A stretch of DNA of 64,000 nucleotides from Sycobia sp. Sy_11 (Eukaryota; Arthropoda; Insecta; Hymenoptera; Epichrysomallidae): assembly GCA_018907035.1 (NCBI GenBank), contig JACCIC010000037.1, forward strand, positions 1,853,501 through 1,917,500, in the 5' to 3' direction. The translations under genes and the position numbers were made by a program. A model generated the notes under the pieces. That model had not been told where the DNA came from. It was given only the letters and a program-made list of their open reading frames with translations, and ran no database searches. This document shows, piece after piece, positions 12,850 to 25,018 of the stretch; positions within the stretch are counted from its first letter, which is position 1, and each line of letters begins with the position of its first letter.

Positions 12850-13483
12850 CTCTATACCGTGCCGTCATTAAGTCCGTTGATATTCAGTGAAAACCGGAAA
12901 GCCCGTCATGCCCTCATTAATTATACGCCAAGCTGTTATCTTTCTTCTCGCGGGGATTCACTCGCGTGCGCGCGCGCGCCTGTGAGTAAAAACACGCGCG
13001 GCCGCTACAGGTGAAAATATTATCTTGGCACTCTGTCAACCCGTAGAGCCCAAGAGGGCGGGATGGGAGCGAGAGGGGAGGGGGAAGGGGTGACACAGGA
13101 AGGACGGAGGAGGAGCCGCGACGAACGCCCTGGTTAAGTGGCTGGAAAATTAAATAGCGTAATTATTGAGCGACTTCCGTTCGCCGCTCTGCTTCTCAAT
13201 TAAAGCGACGGCATTCTTTTTAGGTAAACAAAGGCCGATCCTGCATCCGACGTCGTTAACGAGGCGACGTCCTCGCGACCGCGGCGCGTCTTTTTCTGAC
13301 ACGGCGCACCGCGTGAATCGCAATGGTGCGGTCGAAAATCTAGAATCCGAAGCCGGAACTTTTATTATCACCGTACCTGTCGCAGTGCGAAGCATCTTAA
13401 TATTTCAAAGACATTTATCGGCGATCCCGGCCGTTTTGCGGCCCGTTTTATTTATTCACTCGCTTGAATAAAAGAAGGAGAAT

Positions 13484-13520
<37 letters not shown>
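13484..13520 (+). repeat. (GA)n microsatellite
   Basis: Pure GA tract with purine-rich flanks. Confidence 0.95.
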
Positions 13521-13860
13521 TGGGAGAGAGAATGAAAAAGGTCCGAAGTCCGACCTCGGGACCAAGGGAGGAACGCAACAAAAACTAACGTACAGCCGCA
13601 GTGCTCCCCGTGGAACCGTGACTTCTGCTCCTACACCGTTACAGCGTAACGTAACCGACCCTACTCGTCCCCTCTACTCACGCGGCCTCTCTGGCGCTCG
13701 CTTCCTCTCTCGCTCACTTGGGGTCCCTCCATATTTAATAGAGTCTGCGCGCGAGGGCCCGGGTGCTGTCTCGACACTTCTGAAATTGCCAGACGGCACA
13801 GAAGGAGAAAGAGAGCGTGAGATGAGAACGGTAGTCCTCGCGTTGCCATTGGAATATGCG

Positions 13861-13872
13861 CCCCCCCCCCCC
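13861..13872 (+). repeat. Poly-C run
   Basis: Twelve C in a row. Similar runs of about 10-11 bases occur at 3356-3366, 3786-3796 (G), 16703-16713 (G), 20229-20238, 22099-22109 (G), 34979-34989 (G), 42019-42028 and 46886-46895. Confidence 0.95.
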
Positions 13873-15880
13873 AAGCCACCCAGAAAATCTACGGCTGCGA
13901 AAAAGCGCGAGCGCGAGCAGAAAGATGGGATGAAGCGGGAGAACTGCCGGATAAAGAGAGTTGACGGAGCGGGGGATGCGGGGTGGAATGGGAGAGGAAG
14001 TGGAGTACCGGTGTATCTTAAACTCGTCTAGCTTAAATCTGGCGGATCTGTCGGAGTTAAGCAGCTTCCGCTGAAGCAAAATGTGTAGGTATATATACAC
14101 ACATAGTGCGATGGCTCGCTCGCTTTACGGAATTCTTCAGCTCGTCTCGTTCTAGTCCGCACTCGGCTCTATCCATGTCAACCCTCTAGCCCCACTCCGC
14201 TTAGCGTTACAACTTCCCTTCCTGCCCGAGGTTCAACAGCGAGAGGCGGAGCGTGCAGGCCGGGAAGTGGACGAGCGAGAGAGAAATCTCATCGGCTTTT
14301 CGCGACAGCGAACCTGCTTCCGGCAGATAGAGCGAAACTGCCCCCTGCGAGCTATTCCGGATAATCTCGCGTGCGCGCCTTCGACGATGTTCCGAGATAC
14401 GCGTCCCCGGACTCGCGCGGGTGCGGAGCGGACCGAGGGCCGGGGTAACACGAGCGAAGCTTCCAGCCTCGGCACCGGCGTGTCCAGCGGAAATCCGAGA
14501 GGCTCCCGAACGCGCGACTGCGTGACGCGATGTATCATTTTGGTCTTCGGTATCGGAGCTCCGGGGAGGTTGGGGGAGGGTTGGAGAGATACCGCGGAGC
14601 GTTCGAGTGCCGGGCTCGAGCGAGATCAATTCGCCGTAATTCAATTGGATGGAAGCAGCGCACGGAGCTTCGCTGCTTTCGCGCGCTCGTTCTCGGGGGA
14701 GGGGGCTGGTTTAACGCGCCGCTATTTACCCTTAGTTTTTGCGCCCGGCGATTCGGATGACCGATATGGCGCTCTATTGAAAGAGTTGCGCGACGTTTAT
14801 TTTTATTTCATTTATCGCGAAAGAAGCGAGAAGTGGATCGTGTAAAGGGCGGTTGATCTTCTCGTGTAGATGTATAGGTGTGAAAGATCGAACGGTAGAA
14901 GGCGAGGCGTATTACATAGCCTGCGCAATACTATCGCGGATGAACCGAATTTTTATGTACAATTAAGCGAGATGAATTAAGTTTTTGTATCAGTTTCGAC
15001 TAATTGTAATTTAATTTTAGCATCGGTAGACATAAAGCGAGTGCACATTATAGATACGGTAAAAATAAGTGAAATGTAGTATGTAGGTATTTGGATACTA
15101 AAATCAGTCTATGCTTTTCCAAAAATTTTTATGCGCTGAATACGAATCTGCGCTAAAAATGGATCTATCAAGTCAGTTTTTTGTGGTAATCTAGCCTAAT
15201 GTGGAAATCAGGCTATTCAACTTTAGTTGAGTTGATATAGCATGAGAAATATTTATGTTGCCTCGAAATGCAAAAGTTTAAGAAAAATATATTTTTTTCT
15301 TTTCGAATTCCGTTCAGCTCCTTTCACTATCTGTTTTTTTCGCCATTGCACCGAATTTCAAAATTTTTATATTTGCGAATGAACTACAGCTAAAAAAAGT
15401 TACATGAGCAAACATTACGGTATTTAAAAGGAGAAAAATTATATATCGATGATCATAATATTCATTTATAGTTTTTTTATAAAAATGAAAATATTATTTT
15501 TGATCTTACATAACTTTATATAGAACAGAAAATCTAATTTTATAGTTTTTAGTTGGCAGTTCTGCAAAACTTACGAATATATCCATATTAAATCAAATAA
15601 ATTTTATGCGCAAGGTTTAAGATTACTTATGCACAAGTTAACACAGCCATAGCACCCAGCGATATTCGGCTTGGTCGCCCCGCCTCTGGAAACCGCGCCG
15701 AGGATATAACACTCGAACCAAGCTTATGCAACTGGTGCAACCGCGTCGGACGCTGCTCAACCTTTAATAAGAGGCCGCGAGCGGTCTGCCCGTACGCCTA
15801 GATGCTCAGGATGCGCTTTTAATTACGGAAATAGCCTTGGCTGGTGTCCGATTAAATGAATGCGCGGGCGAGCAGGCACG

Positions 15881-15884
<4 letters not shown>

Positions 15885-15931
<47 letters not shown>
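15885..15931 (+). repeat. (TA)n microsatellite
   Basis: About 23 perfect TA units starting right after GC-rich sequence. Confidence 0.97.
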
Positions 15932-15933
<2 letters not shown>

Positions 15934-17438
15934 CCAACAGCAACAAGAACAACGGTGCGCGCCGCGCGTAAATTTAATTATGGAAAACGCCAGTGAAAGG
16001 AAAGATTGCGAATGGGGTATAATGAAAAAAAGAGAGAGAAAGAGAAAGTAAAGATGTGGCAAGGGAGAGAAGGCAAAAAGATAGCGGGATTAGATTAAAC
16101 AGCAGTCGGTGGTCGGCGCACGCGGCACGTACGGAACAAGGAGAAGAAGGCGAGGAAAGCTTTGATACAATATAGTCCGAAGATCCAGGACGTGGAAATA
16201 ATGCGCTTTTAGATAGTGACGTATAAGACTCACCCTCCCCCACCATTGGAACCGATGTGACCGGACAAGCGGGCTAATTTATGCAATCATGCTCCGAATG
16301 AGCAAAGTACCGAGCGGATTTAGCAACAATTGGAATAGACGAAACTGCTCTCGGATTTTCTCGCGTCCGAGCCACGAGCTAACGAGGCTGTTATTTATTT
16401 ACTTCTTCACTTATTCACACACCGTGATCGAGAGGTGCGCGCGCCCGCGCGCAGATTTCGACCGGCCCCGGCGAGCACAGGCGTTCGAACGGGAACGAGC
16501 TCGCGACTGGATTTACGTTCGCGGGCGAGTGGTGAGGAAAGCTCGCGGATATATGGATGTCGGGAGCGTTGGGCGCGCGGAGATGAGCCAGCGTTTATAG
16601 CAAGCACGAGAAAAAGCGAAACGAATAAAGTAGCCGGTAGAAATCCCAGCATTTATATCGAGCGGCGGGATGTGTTTCGAGTCGCTTATTAATGATAGTG
16701 CTGGGGGGGGGGGTCGACGCAATTAAGGAAAACAAAATCTCTGATCCTTTCTTTCCTTCGCGACCTCTTTTTCTTCTCTTCTTCGCGAGGAATCCCACGG
16801 CTCTTTTAATTGCGCGCTCTGCGCATTCTTCCCCCCCCCTCGACTCATCCACACTATATACTTTCGATCTTTGTTTTTCGCAGTTTATCACGAGACGTTT
16901 TCTTTCCGAATCAATCGGCCTATTTATGTTTTATCGCATATACTGGATTCAATTTCTCTTACATCGTTATCAGTGCCTAGTTTATCATTGTTGAACTCGA
17001 TGTTATAAGCACACTACTTTACATATCTTGAATGTATATTTAATGATGTATCATGATATGAATAAAACACCAGTAATCAGTACTACGTTATGAGAAGAAA
17101 TGTATTTTAGTCGTGTAATTAAACTCATTCGAATAACCGTCTAAAATGTCGTGTTTAATCATGTTTATTCATTCTTTAAATTCCAAAATTAGAGAAAAAA
17201 TAATATCAATATTTTGAAGTTTGATTCCTTAAGAAAGATATTTCTTCATTTCTTTCCATATGAAAAATTTTACTAATATTCCGCTACAAGATTGTAGATA
17301 TACATGTAGGTATATATACCTTACTGACTGCACGCCAACACAAAACTCTCCGCCTCTATATTGGGAAAGTTGTCAACTACTGAAGTATATATGTACAGAC
17401 CTAGTCGTTCGGAAAACCGCAGTCGCGACGCGCAATTT

Positions 17439-17503
<65 letters not shown>

Positions 17504-19527
17504 CGCGTTGTTTCCATCGGGTAGACCCTGACTGACATTGGCTAGCCCGAATAACGAATTATTCGAACGTTTCATCGTATCGAATAGTCCGATCAAAGAA
17601 TACCTAATATCCCCCTCGCCCCCCCCCAACACTCCTCTGCGCTCTTCAATTATTAAACCTGGACTCTGCGTCGGTATATATAGCGCGCTGCGGTAGCAGC
17701 CAGCCCATGCATGGAGCGGCCCGTCGTATTCGCGTGTCGAACCTCGTAAAATCGTTCCAATTTTTTCGCCCCCCCCCTCTCTCGCTCTCGCTTTTACCGG
17801 ATTTAGCCCCGTTATTCGACCAACGACAAAAGTTGCCCGACTGCCTCGTGCTTTGCAATACCGCAATTTTTTGCGTTCAAATGTCATTTTTTTCATTTTT
17901 CCTTTATATGCATAACCAACCTACGGGATATTATGCACATATTTGCGATCGGAATTGTTTTTCCTTTCTGCTCGTTTAGTTATTATTAGAGCTTCGCTAT
18001 ACAGTTAAATAGAACACGTAAGAATAAAACGATTAGAACATTCGTTAGCATTTTATCAGTGAAGGTTGTCATTTTCGTACACGTTGTATTCATTGTCAAA
18101 AATAAACAGAATAAACCGAATTTCGCACCGATCCGCCAGTCAAGAACAAGAAAAAAGCCTATATATAAAGCATAAGGCAACAAAGTGTATAATGTAGGCC
18201 AAGGGGGCAGCTCAGAAACTTTTCCGACATTTCCTATATTATAAGAGCGCAGCTGTCGCGACTGGTTTAAGCTCCGGATATTATGTAAGTTAATTGAAAA
18301 GAAACGCAATCTATTTTCACTGGCAGAACTTCTTTCGAACTGCGCCGTACATTTCCGCGCGCGGCCTAGCCGAGGGTGCGCGCATAAATCGAGGCAGCAC
18401 GGAGGGGGGGTGGCAAAGGAAGCAAAGGCGGCGGCAAAAGTCGCGCAATTTCCATCTCCGAGAGCTTTTTAATTTTGCGCGCGCGGAAGCAAAAGTTTCG
18501 CGTACTCGACACCGAACTAGAAATTACAAAGGTAAACAACGCAAAAACGCCGTCGGAGCGGACGAGTATCATATAAATGCAGAAGAAAACCGAGAAATAT
18601 ATATATATAGTGATAAAAGCAAAAGATGCGTGATAAAGCAAGAGAAAGGATGTGTGACATGGGTGGGAGTGCAAAACACGCTAGCCTGTTAGATAGGGAG
18701 AAAGATAGATGTGTATTTATCTAGAATCTTAGATTCAAAAGGACGAGAAGAAACACAAAGAAAAGAGCTTTTATAAGATCAAAAACCGAAACGTCTAGTC
18801 AAAATAAATTAAAATGAAATAAGTATATTTTATTTGCATTACTACTTTTTGATAGTGTGACCATTTCAACTGATATTTAACAGAATTATTATGTTATAAA
18901 TTATGAATCGACGAATAGCTCAGAAAATTTTTATGAAGAGAACGCGAATTTTTTGCTATATAATAAAGCGTATAAGCTGGATCTACCGATCTACTGATGA
19001 TTAATGAGTTATACAAATCGAATAGATATAGTAAAAATATAGCTGCGGAACAATCGACATTATAGAAATGAAAATGTCGGGAATGCTTTTTCAATCAATG
19101 CAACGAGGTTATTTAACGAAATTGAATAATGCGCCAATACAATCAACGAGTCATTTTGATGTTAATTAAAATAATATACGGTAATTAATTCCTGGAAATT
19201 CAATTAATATATATGAGGCGAAATTTTATAATGTATTTATCAGTGTTAATGAAAGTTGTTTAATGGATTTTGCATGTGGCACGTATGTGCTGCCATATAA
19301 ATATGGCTTTTTTATAGCTTCAAATAAAGCTCGTAAAATACTGGATAATAAATTAAATCTTTTTTTATTCTGCATATACTTCTATAAAAAAGTTATAAAG
19401 GGGAGATTGTGTTACATGATAACAAATAGCGCTCTATGTATATCTATGTAAAACTTACCAATTAAACGCTCGATATGCAAACTAAATCGATATAGTATAT
19501 ATATCTCGGTGCATGTGCGCGTGTGTA
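15932..19527. other. Alternating GC- and AT-rich sequence, no gene seen
   Basis: GC-rich CpG patches lie at 16400-16620 and 18340-18510, the latter with AATTTTGCGCGCGCGG. AT-rich stretches lie at 16950-17440 and 18690-19500. Nothing coding was recognised. Confidence 0.5.
17442..17500 (+). repeat. (CT)n microsatellite
   Basis: About 29 uninterrupted CT units. Confidence 0.97.
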
Positions 19528-19595
19528 TGGAAACTCACCTGAAACAAAGCAAAATGAAAAATTCTCATTAGCTATCTTATTGTTATCTGACCGAG
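19528..19595 (-). promoter_or_regulatory. Candidate recursive splice (ratchet) site
   Basis: On the minus strand the order is CTAAT (the preferred fly branch point, within GCTAATGAG), about 28 nt of T-rich sequence (TTTTCATTTTGCTTTGTTT), then CAG joined directly to GTGAGTTT. The AG is at 19540-19539 and the GT at 19538-19537. All four parts of a ratchet site are present: branch point, pyrimidine tract, 3' site and regenerated 5' site. It lies 17.1 kb downstream, in minus-strand direction, of the matching site at 36684, a spacing reasonable for recursive steps. The surrounding AT-rich block has no good open frame, which fits an intron. Use in vivo is inferred. Confidence 0.55.
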
Positions 19596-20547
19596 TATCT
19601 AACTTACAAAAGGCACAATATCAATACATATAATAGTATACAAGAACCAAGAATATGCGAGCACGAAAGGAAACGACTCCATTGCTCTCGTGCGAAGGCT
19701 ATAGACACAGAAGTTATCAGAAAATCATCTTTGGATGTACGCGAATCGCCCCAGCGCGGCGCCTATGCCCGCGAGATTCAGGCATGGCCCGAGTCTTGAT
19801 TACCGTGGCACCGATAAAGTCAGGCTTCCGCCGCGCTCTTCTAAGTGAGCGATTTCGGCCGAAGCTGTTCTCCAGAGGAACTAATGTAATATTCTAGAAG
19901 AAGGAATGCAGGCGATAGTGCCGGAAAGAGCGAGGGTTAGAAAGTTAATACTCGCCTCGTTTGAACACGAGCGGCCGGTTATAAAGAAACCGCGCAGCCG
20001 AGATCGAGAGTCGGAGATAAACGGCGACCTGGTCAGGGCTGCGTTGGGGCGCTCACACACGTACACGCCCGCGCGCGCTGTTCGCTGCGGCACTGCCGCG
20101 CACGAAGCCAGCGATATCGGGAATGATTTGCGCTTGGAAAAAGGGGCGTGGACTATATATATATAGCCAGCGCAGAGATTCGAGAGAGGTTTTTCATACG
20201 CTTTTGAACGGCATCAACAGCAGCACAACCCCCCCCCCGCGCTCTCCAGCAAAGGAGAATTCGTTGCGCTAGATTGTTTTTTTTTTTCTTTCTATTACCA
20301 ACGCCGACTAGACTAATTATTGCTCTTTTAGTAAATACGTAGCAGCGGTGTTAGGTTGTATCAGCCGCTCGCGATCGACGCTTGGCGTGAGCGCGCGCGC
20401 ACCGCAATACGATTGGCCTACGACTTGGAGATTAAGATTTATATTGTGTACATATACATAGACTAAGTAGATTTTTGCAGAGACCGTTTCGCGCGCAGTA
20501 AACTTTTTTAATACTTGTTTTTGCGCACGCAGGTTTGAAACTGAATA

Positions 20548-20548
<1 letters not shown>

Positions 20549-20615
<67 letters not shown>
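20549..20615 (+). repeat. (TG)n microsatellite
   Basis: About 33 perfect TG units, by far the longest TG array in the window. It has Z-DNA potential. Confidence 0.97.
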
Positions 20616-20617
<2 letters not shown>

Positions 20618-21485
20618 ACCTACGGTAAATTTAAACTAGAAAATCACTTTTTTATTATAGAAATAATTTTTCTCGTTTAAGTTACGAATAATTAAATGTT
20701 TTTTATGATTTTCAATTAATAACTCTATATTATGCATATAAGATTTATGGACAGTTATTTTTAACCTTCTAATAGTTTCAATTATGAGTCACTAGTGTAA
20801 TCTCTCAATTTTCTACAAGACAAGAAAAAATATTTTGAGTAATATAAATATTTATTTTTCACCCCTTTAACTTCAAAATTACAATCTCACAAGGAAAATA
20901 ATCAACTTCCACTAACTATATATATATATATTGTATTTAGAATACCAATGTTAGAATTGGCTAAAAAATAATCCAAATTCAAAAGAATACACATCGCGCG
21001 TGAATATTTTTTACACGATTCATACTAAATTTATCGATATTATTTTAGCTTATTCTTTTAAACATTATGGATTCACATTTACATAAATATTCATTTTGTA
21101 AGAAATAGAATTTTGTCAAATAATTGATTTATGTCGTCTCGGTCGTTTTCTTTTATTATATAAAAGCAAGGTTTTATTTTTACGCCATTGACTTCATTTT
21201 ATGTGGAAAAATATAGTTATTTACTTTTGTGATAGGATAAAAATAACTATGTACTATATAGTATTGCACTCGAATTAAAAATACATTAAATAATAATAGA
21301 CCAGCGAGCGAGAATGTTTTTCTATATAACCAAAATGTTAATAAATAAAATCTACGCGAAACTGTGATGAACGAGAAAAAAGAATCATTTATTAAGATAA
21401 AAAGAAAGAAATAAATTACAGAAAAGCGTACTTGTCGTCTCGCGAGTCGAACAAATATAGGTCTAAACGAAAGAAAAGGAGCGCG

Positions 21486-21496
21486 ACGATGGCGGC
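21486..21496 (+). promoter_or_regulatory. YY1/Pho-like site
   Basis: ACGATGGCGGC fits the core, in a small GC-rich patch inside an AT-rich block. No GA array lies within 500 bases, so the site is weaker than that at 58383. Confidence 0.2.
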
Positions 21497-22240
21497 GGCG
21501 GCAGCTAAAGAGAGTAGGAGAGCGGCTTCCGCATTGAATGCAATAATGACATAAATGGCAGAACTTCTTACACCAGACGGGTACTCGAAATAAGAATGAG
21601 AGAAAGAAAGAAAGAGAAACAGGAGGTAGAAGCGAGAGGATAACAAAAACTAAGAAGCTACTGGTTTCTTTTTTACAGTGGCATAACAGAGGTTTATACC
21701 ATCCATCGGCTACAGAAGGCCGTACGCGCGCCCCCCGGCGCGGTGGCAGAGCTATATAGGGAACTGATTTAAATCGGGAATGCAGCAGTGTCGCGGTGCC
21801 AAATTTAGAAGCAGGGATTTTAAATTAGCGCGATACAGATAACGAGAAATGGGATCGCAATAATTTCATCAACGGTATTTTCGCCGAGATGCCAATTTTG
21901 TCCTCTGCCGGGCGATATTTTTATAAGGGCGATTAGGGAGGCATTTTAACAAGTTTGATGCTCTAAGCTCATAATCGCGACACAAATAATTTGGCTCGAT
22001 CATGCGTGATAGATAAAATCTACAATTTCTCGGTCTATAAGGTTCGAGATAATCATAATTGAACAATTCCATATTCTATATTTCATATTCAATATTTCGG
22101 GGGGGGGGGCGAATGAACGACTGTGCACATTATATTCTGGTGCAGAGACCGAGAAAATTTCTTTAACTGGATGCGAAACAGCCCGGTGCGCGCAAGCACG
22201 AAAACCTCGAGAAAGACACCGAGTGGGTGGGATCGCGAGA

Positions 22241-22264
22241 GTGGGAGAGAGAGAGAGAGAGAGG
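22241..22264 (+). repeat. (GA)n microsatellite
   Basis: Short pure GA tract within a longer purine-rich stretch (22228-22292). Confidence 0.93.
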
Positions 22265-23251
22265 GCGAGGAAAGGGAGGGAGGTAGGAAGAGCTTATAAG
22301 CGGCTTAAACGCGACCAACGGCTGCAGCTGCAACTTGCACGCGTGTCGCCCGCATATCAGAGACTCGGCTCTCTCGAAATTTTTCTGACGCCGCGCGCAA
22401 AATACCCGTTAAGATACAAATGCATCTCCCATATATAGATAAAGCGCGGAGGCGAAAAATTTTAATATCGTGATACGAGCGGGATGAGGAGCAGCGGAAG
22501 GCGAATCGAAAGAAACGGAGCGCAAAGGGTTGCGGTGTTTTATGGGCATGGATATTGTTATAGGGACAAAGAATTTTTTTATTCTTCTTTTTTTTGGGAT
22601 CGGTTCACCACGTGATACGAATGCAAGATATGTATATATTATACGTACGAGATTACGTATACACGAGCATTTTCGATGGTGTACACACATACACTCACGC
22701 ACACACCCACGCACCACACACACAGCATCAGACGCGAAGGATTTTAAGACTCTTCTCTCGTTAACATGCGAGAATGAAACGCGCTCTATTTAAGCTCGTC
22801 GCTACAAGCCAGCGCGATATTTTTTATGTTAGTAGGATTGCCGAGATGTATGAAATATAGAGGACAGTTCCTGATAAGAAACTGTAGCGGCTCAAAACTT
22901 TAGAAAAACTAAATAATACAGAAATTCAGTAAATTTAGTTAATGTAACAATCGAATTGCCCTTTTCTTATAATAGTACATTTTTAGTAGTAGTTTTTATA
23001 TTTCAGATTCTACGGAGACGGTTGTAAATGTTTTACTGTCGTTATATTATTATAATTATATTATTTTATAAGAAGTGTAAAACCTATAATAAATACTGTA
23101 GGTATTTAATAATTGAAATTGTAGAGTAATCTACACGAACAGGTCACATTACGGCACGTTCGATCCGAGGAAATTAGCGAGTCCAGCGTTAATGAAATAT
23201 TTAGGTCATATTTCTGAGTATATATATATAGACTCGGAATGTATATATAAA

Positions 23252-23253
<2 letters not shown>

Positions 23254-23299
<46 letters not shown>

Positions 23300-23300
23300 T
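23254..23300 (+). repeat. (TA)n microsatellite
   Basis: About 20 TA units ending in GCATGCAT, with shorter TA runs upstream at 23220-23250. Confidence 0.95.
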
Positions 23301-23390
23301 GCATATTCTAATAAAATAGAAGAGGTAGCGTTGGTATAACCCTCTAGGGAAAGTGATGTTCGTTGAATTTATTTAAAACATTATCATCCT

Positions 23391-23450
23391 ATATATATAT
23401 ATAAAAATTTACGCGCGCGCGCGCGTGTGTGTGTAGGATATCTATATATA
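23391..23450 (+). repeat. (TA)n-(CG)n-(GT)n compound
   Basis: Short TA runs flank about seven CG units followed by five GT units (23411-23434). Alternating purine-pyrimidine sequence of this kind is the classic Z-DNA former. Confidence 0.9.
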
Positions 23451-23756
23451 ATTCAACGTAAATCTTGCTTTCTTAAAAGCTCAACCTCCATTATCCAGGC
23501 GTTATTTAGTTTAAGAATATTATTCCACCGACGCATAAATTACTTTAAAGTTAGTTTATTCAACTATTTGAAGGGAGGGGAGAAATAGTTTGGCAAATTG
23601 CATTCTGCTCGATAATATACGCTATATAGAGCACGAGATAATAGTCGCGGATCTTTAAACTTTATACCGCTGATCATCGGTAACGTCAAAGGATTAAAGT
23701 TTAGTACGACGAACTATGCGCGTATAATCCAACATACCAAATATTATATACGTCTA

Positions 23757-23760
23757 TAAC

Positions 23761-23815
<55 letters not shown>
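23757..23815 (+). repeat. (ACAT)n(AT)n microsatellite
   Basis: A few ACAT units run into about 22 TA units. Confidence 0.96.
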
Positions 23816-23818
<3 letters not shown>

Positions 23819-24214
23819 GGAAGGTATTTTCTTTTAAGCCGAGAGCAATATAGTTATAGCGGCGTCCTTTTCGTTAAGTATAATTCACTGGTTTTTCAAA
23901 TGATATGTAATTAGTATCTTCTAGAATTATGAATTTTTTACCATATTCCGTTAGTTTAAAAAATGTCCTTTAATTTTGAAATTCATCATTAACGACCTTC
24001 GAAAATCCCGAAATTACAATTGTAAACGGATTAATGAAAAATTAAGTCTGTAATACGTTATAAATTAAATTATGAACTTTTAATTTTTTCTGGCAGAAAA
24101 TTGATATCAACTAATCCCTATACGTAATCCCAATTCATAGATTGAACACATCCTGTTAGTGCGGTCAATTTCGATTTACAAATTTAACATCTAATTCATA
24201 TCCAGGAAGTTTGT

Positions 24215-24256
24215 AAATGTACATGTTATCAACGAAAAAAAAATGTACATGTTATC
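24215..24256 (+). repeat. 26-bp tandem duplication
   Basis: The 16-mer AAATGTACATGTTATC occurs at 24215-24230 and again at 24241-24256, with an A-rich spacer between. It is a recent short duplication in AT-rich sequence. Confidence 0.8.
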
Positions 24257-24940
24257 GAAAATATCGACGAAAAATATTGAATTATTAACAGATAAATAAA
24301 TAAATATATGTTTCTATAAAAAAAAAACTTCTGTTTTTTCGGTGCGTCACCTTGAATATCAAATGTTCAAATTTCAACTGAGCTCTTGAATAACGAAGTA
24401 GGAAATTTGGCCTAGAATAATGATCGCTATATTTGACCATTTCGAGCATTGAACCAACCAATTCACGATATCAAAATCTTTTCGATTTCTATACCAGGGA
24501 TCGCTCGCACTGGAACGCTAGAACTAGCAAACAAAAACAAATCGTGTATATATATATATATACATATATATAACAAAACCATTAAATTTTTATCAAACAA
24601 TGAAAAACCCCTCGCGTTCTCGATCATTCGGTTCGAAGCGCGAATCCGAAACGCGCGTGTATATCAAATCGTATATTCCGTGGCCTCTATATCGCTTTTT
24701 GCAGGCGGATGGAGCGGCGAAAAAAAGCAGAGAGAAAAATATCCGACGAGGGGTGAGGGTGGAAACGCGTCCCTACACTAACCGTCGGGAGGGGAGAGGG
24801 TTGAGAGTTGCGCGCGCGATAAAACAAAAACAACAGGGCACGCCGCGCTTCGATACCTCTGAACTTACAGGAGTTTGGGACACAGCCCCCTCCCCTCTCC
24901 CTATCCACTATCTCTGAAATCGGGACATTGTGTCGTGGAG

Positions 24941-25018
24941 ATAGAGTGAGAGAATGAGAGAGGCAGAAAAAGAAATAGAGAGAGAGAGACGGAGAGAGAG
25001 TGAGAGAGAGAGGAGAGA
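24941..25018 (+). repeat. Imperfect (GA)n tract
   Basis: Purine-rich GA tract with T and C interruptions, ending where the next AT-rich block begins. Confidence 0.92.

Larger units (their letters stand above)
12847..15884. other. GC-rich to 14900, then AT-rich; no gene seen
   Basis: The 192-codon frame at 14267-14845 lies in GC-rich sequence opposite a 145-codon minus frame and has no recognisable domain. The block 14930-15640 is AT-rich unique sequence. Confidence 0.5.
19596..23253. other. GC-rich then AT-rich; no gene seen
   Basis: CpG-rich from 19650 to 20540, AT-rich from 20620 to 21470, mixed to 22800 and AT-rich after. No open frame here exceeds about 105 codons. Confidence 0.5.

Noticed and set aside
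13032..13060. AACCCGTAGAG resembling the start of miR-99/100
   Set aside because: Match ends after the seed region and no hairpin partner arm is present.
14267..14845. 192-codon plus frame
   Set aside because: GC-rich shadow pair with a 145-codon minus frame; no domain.
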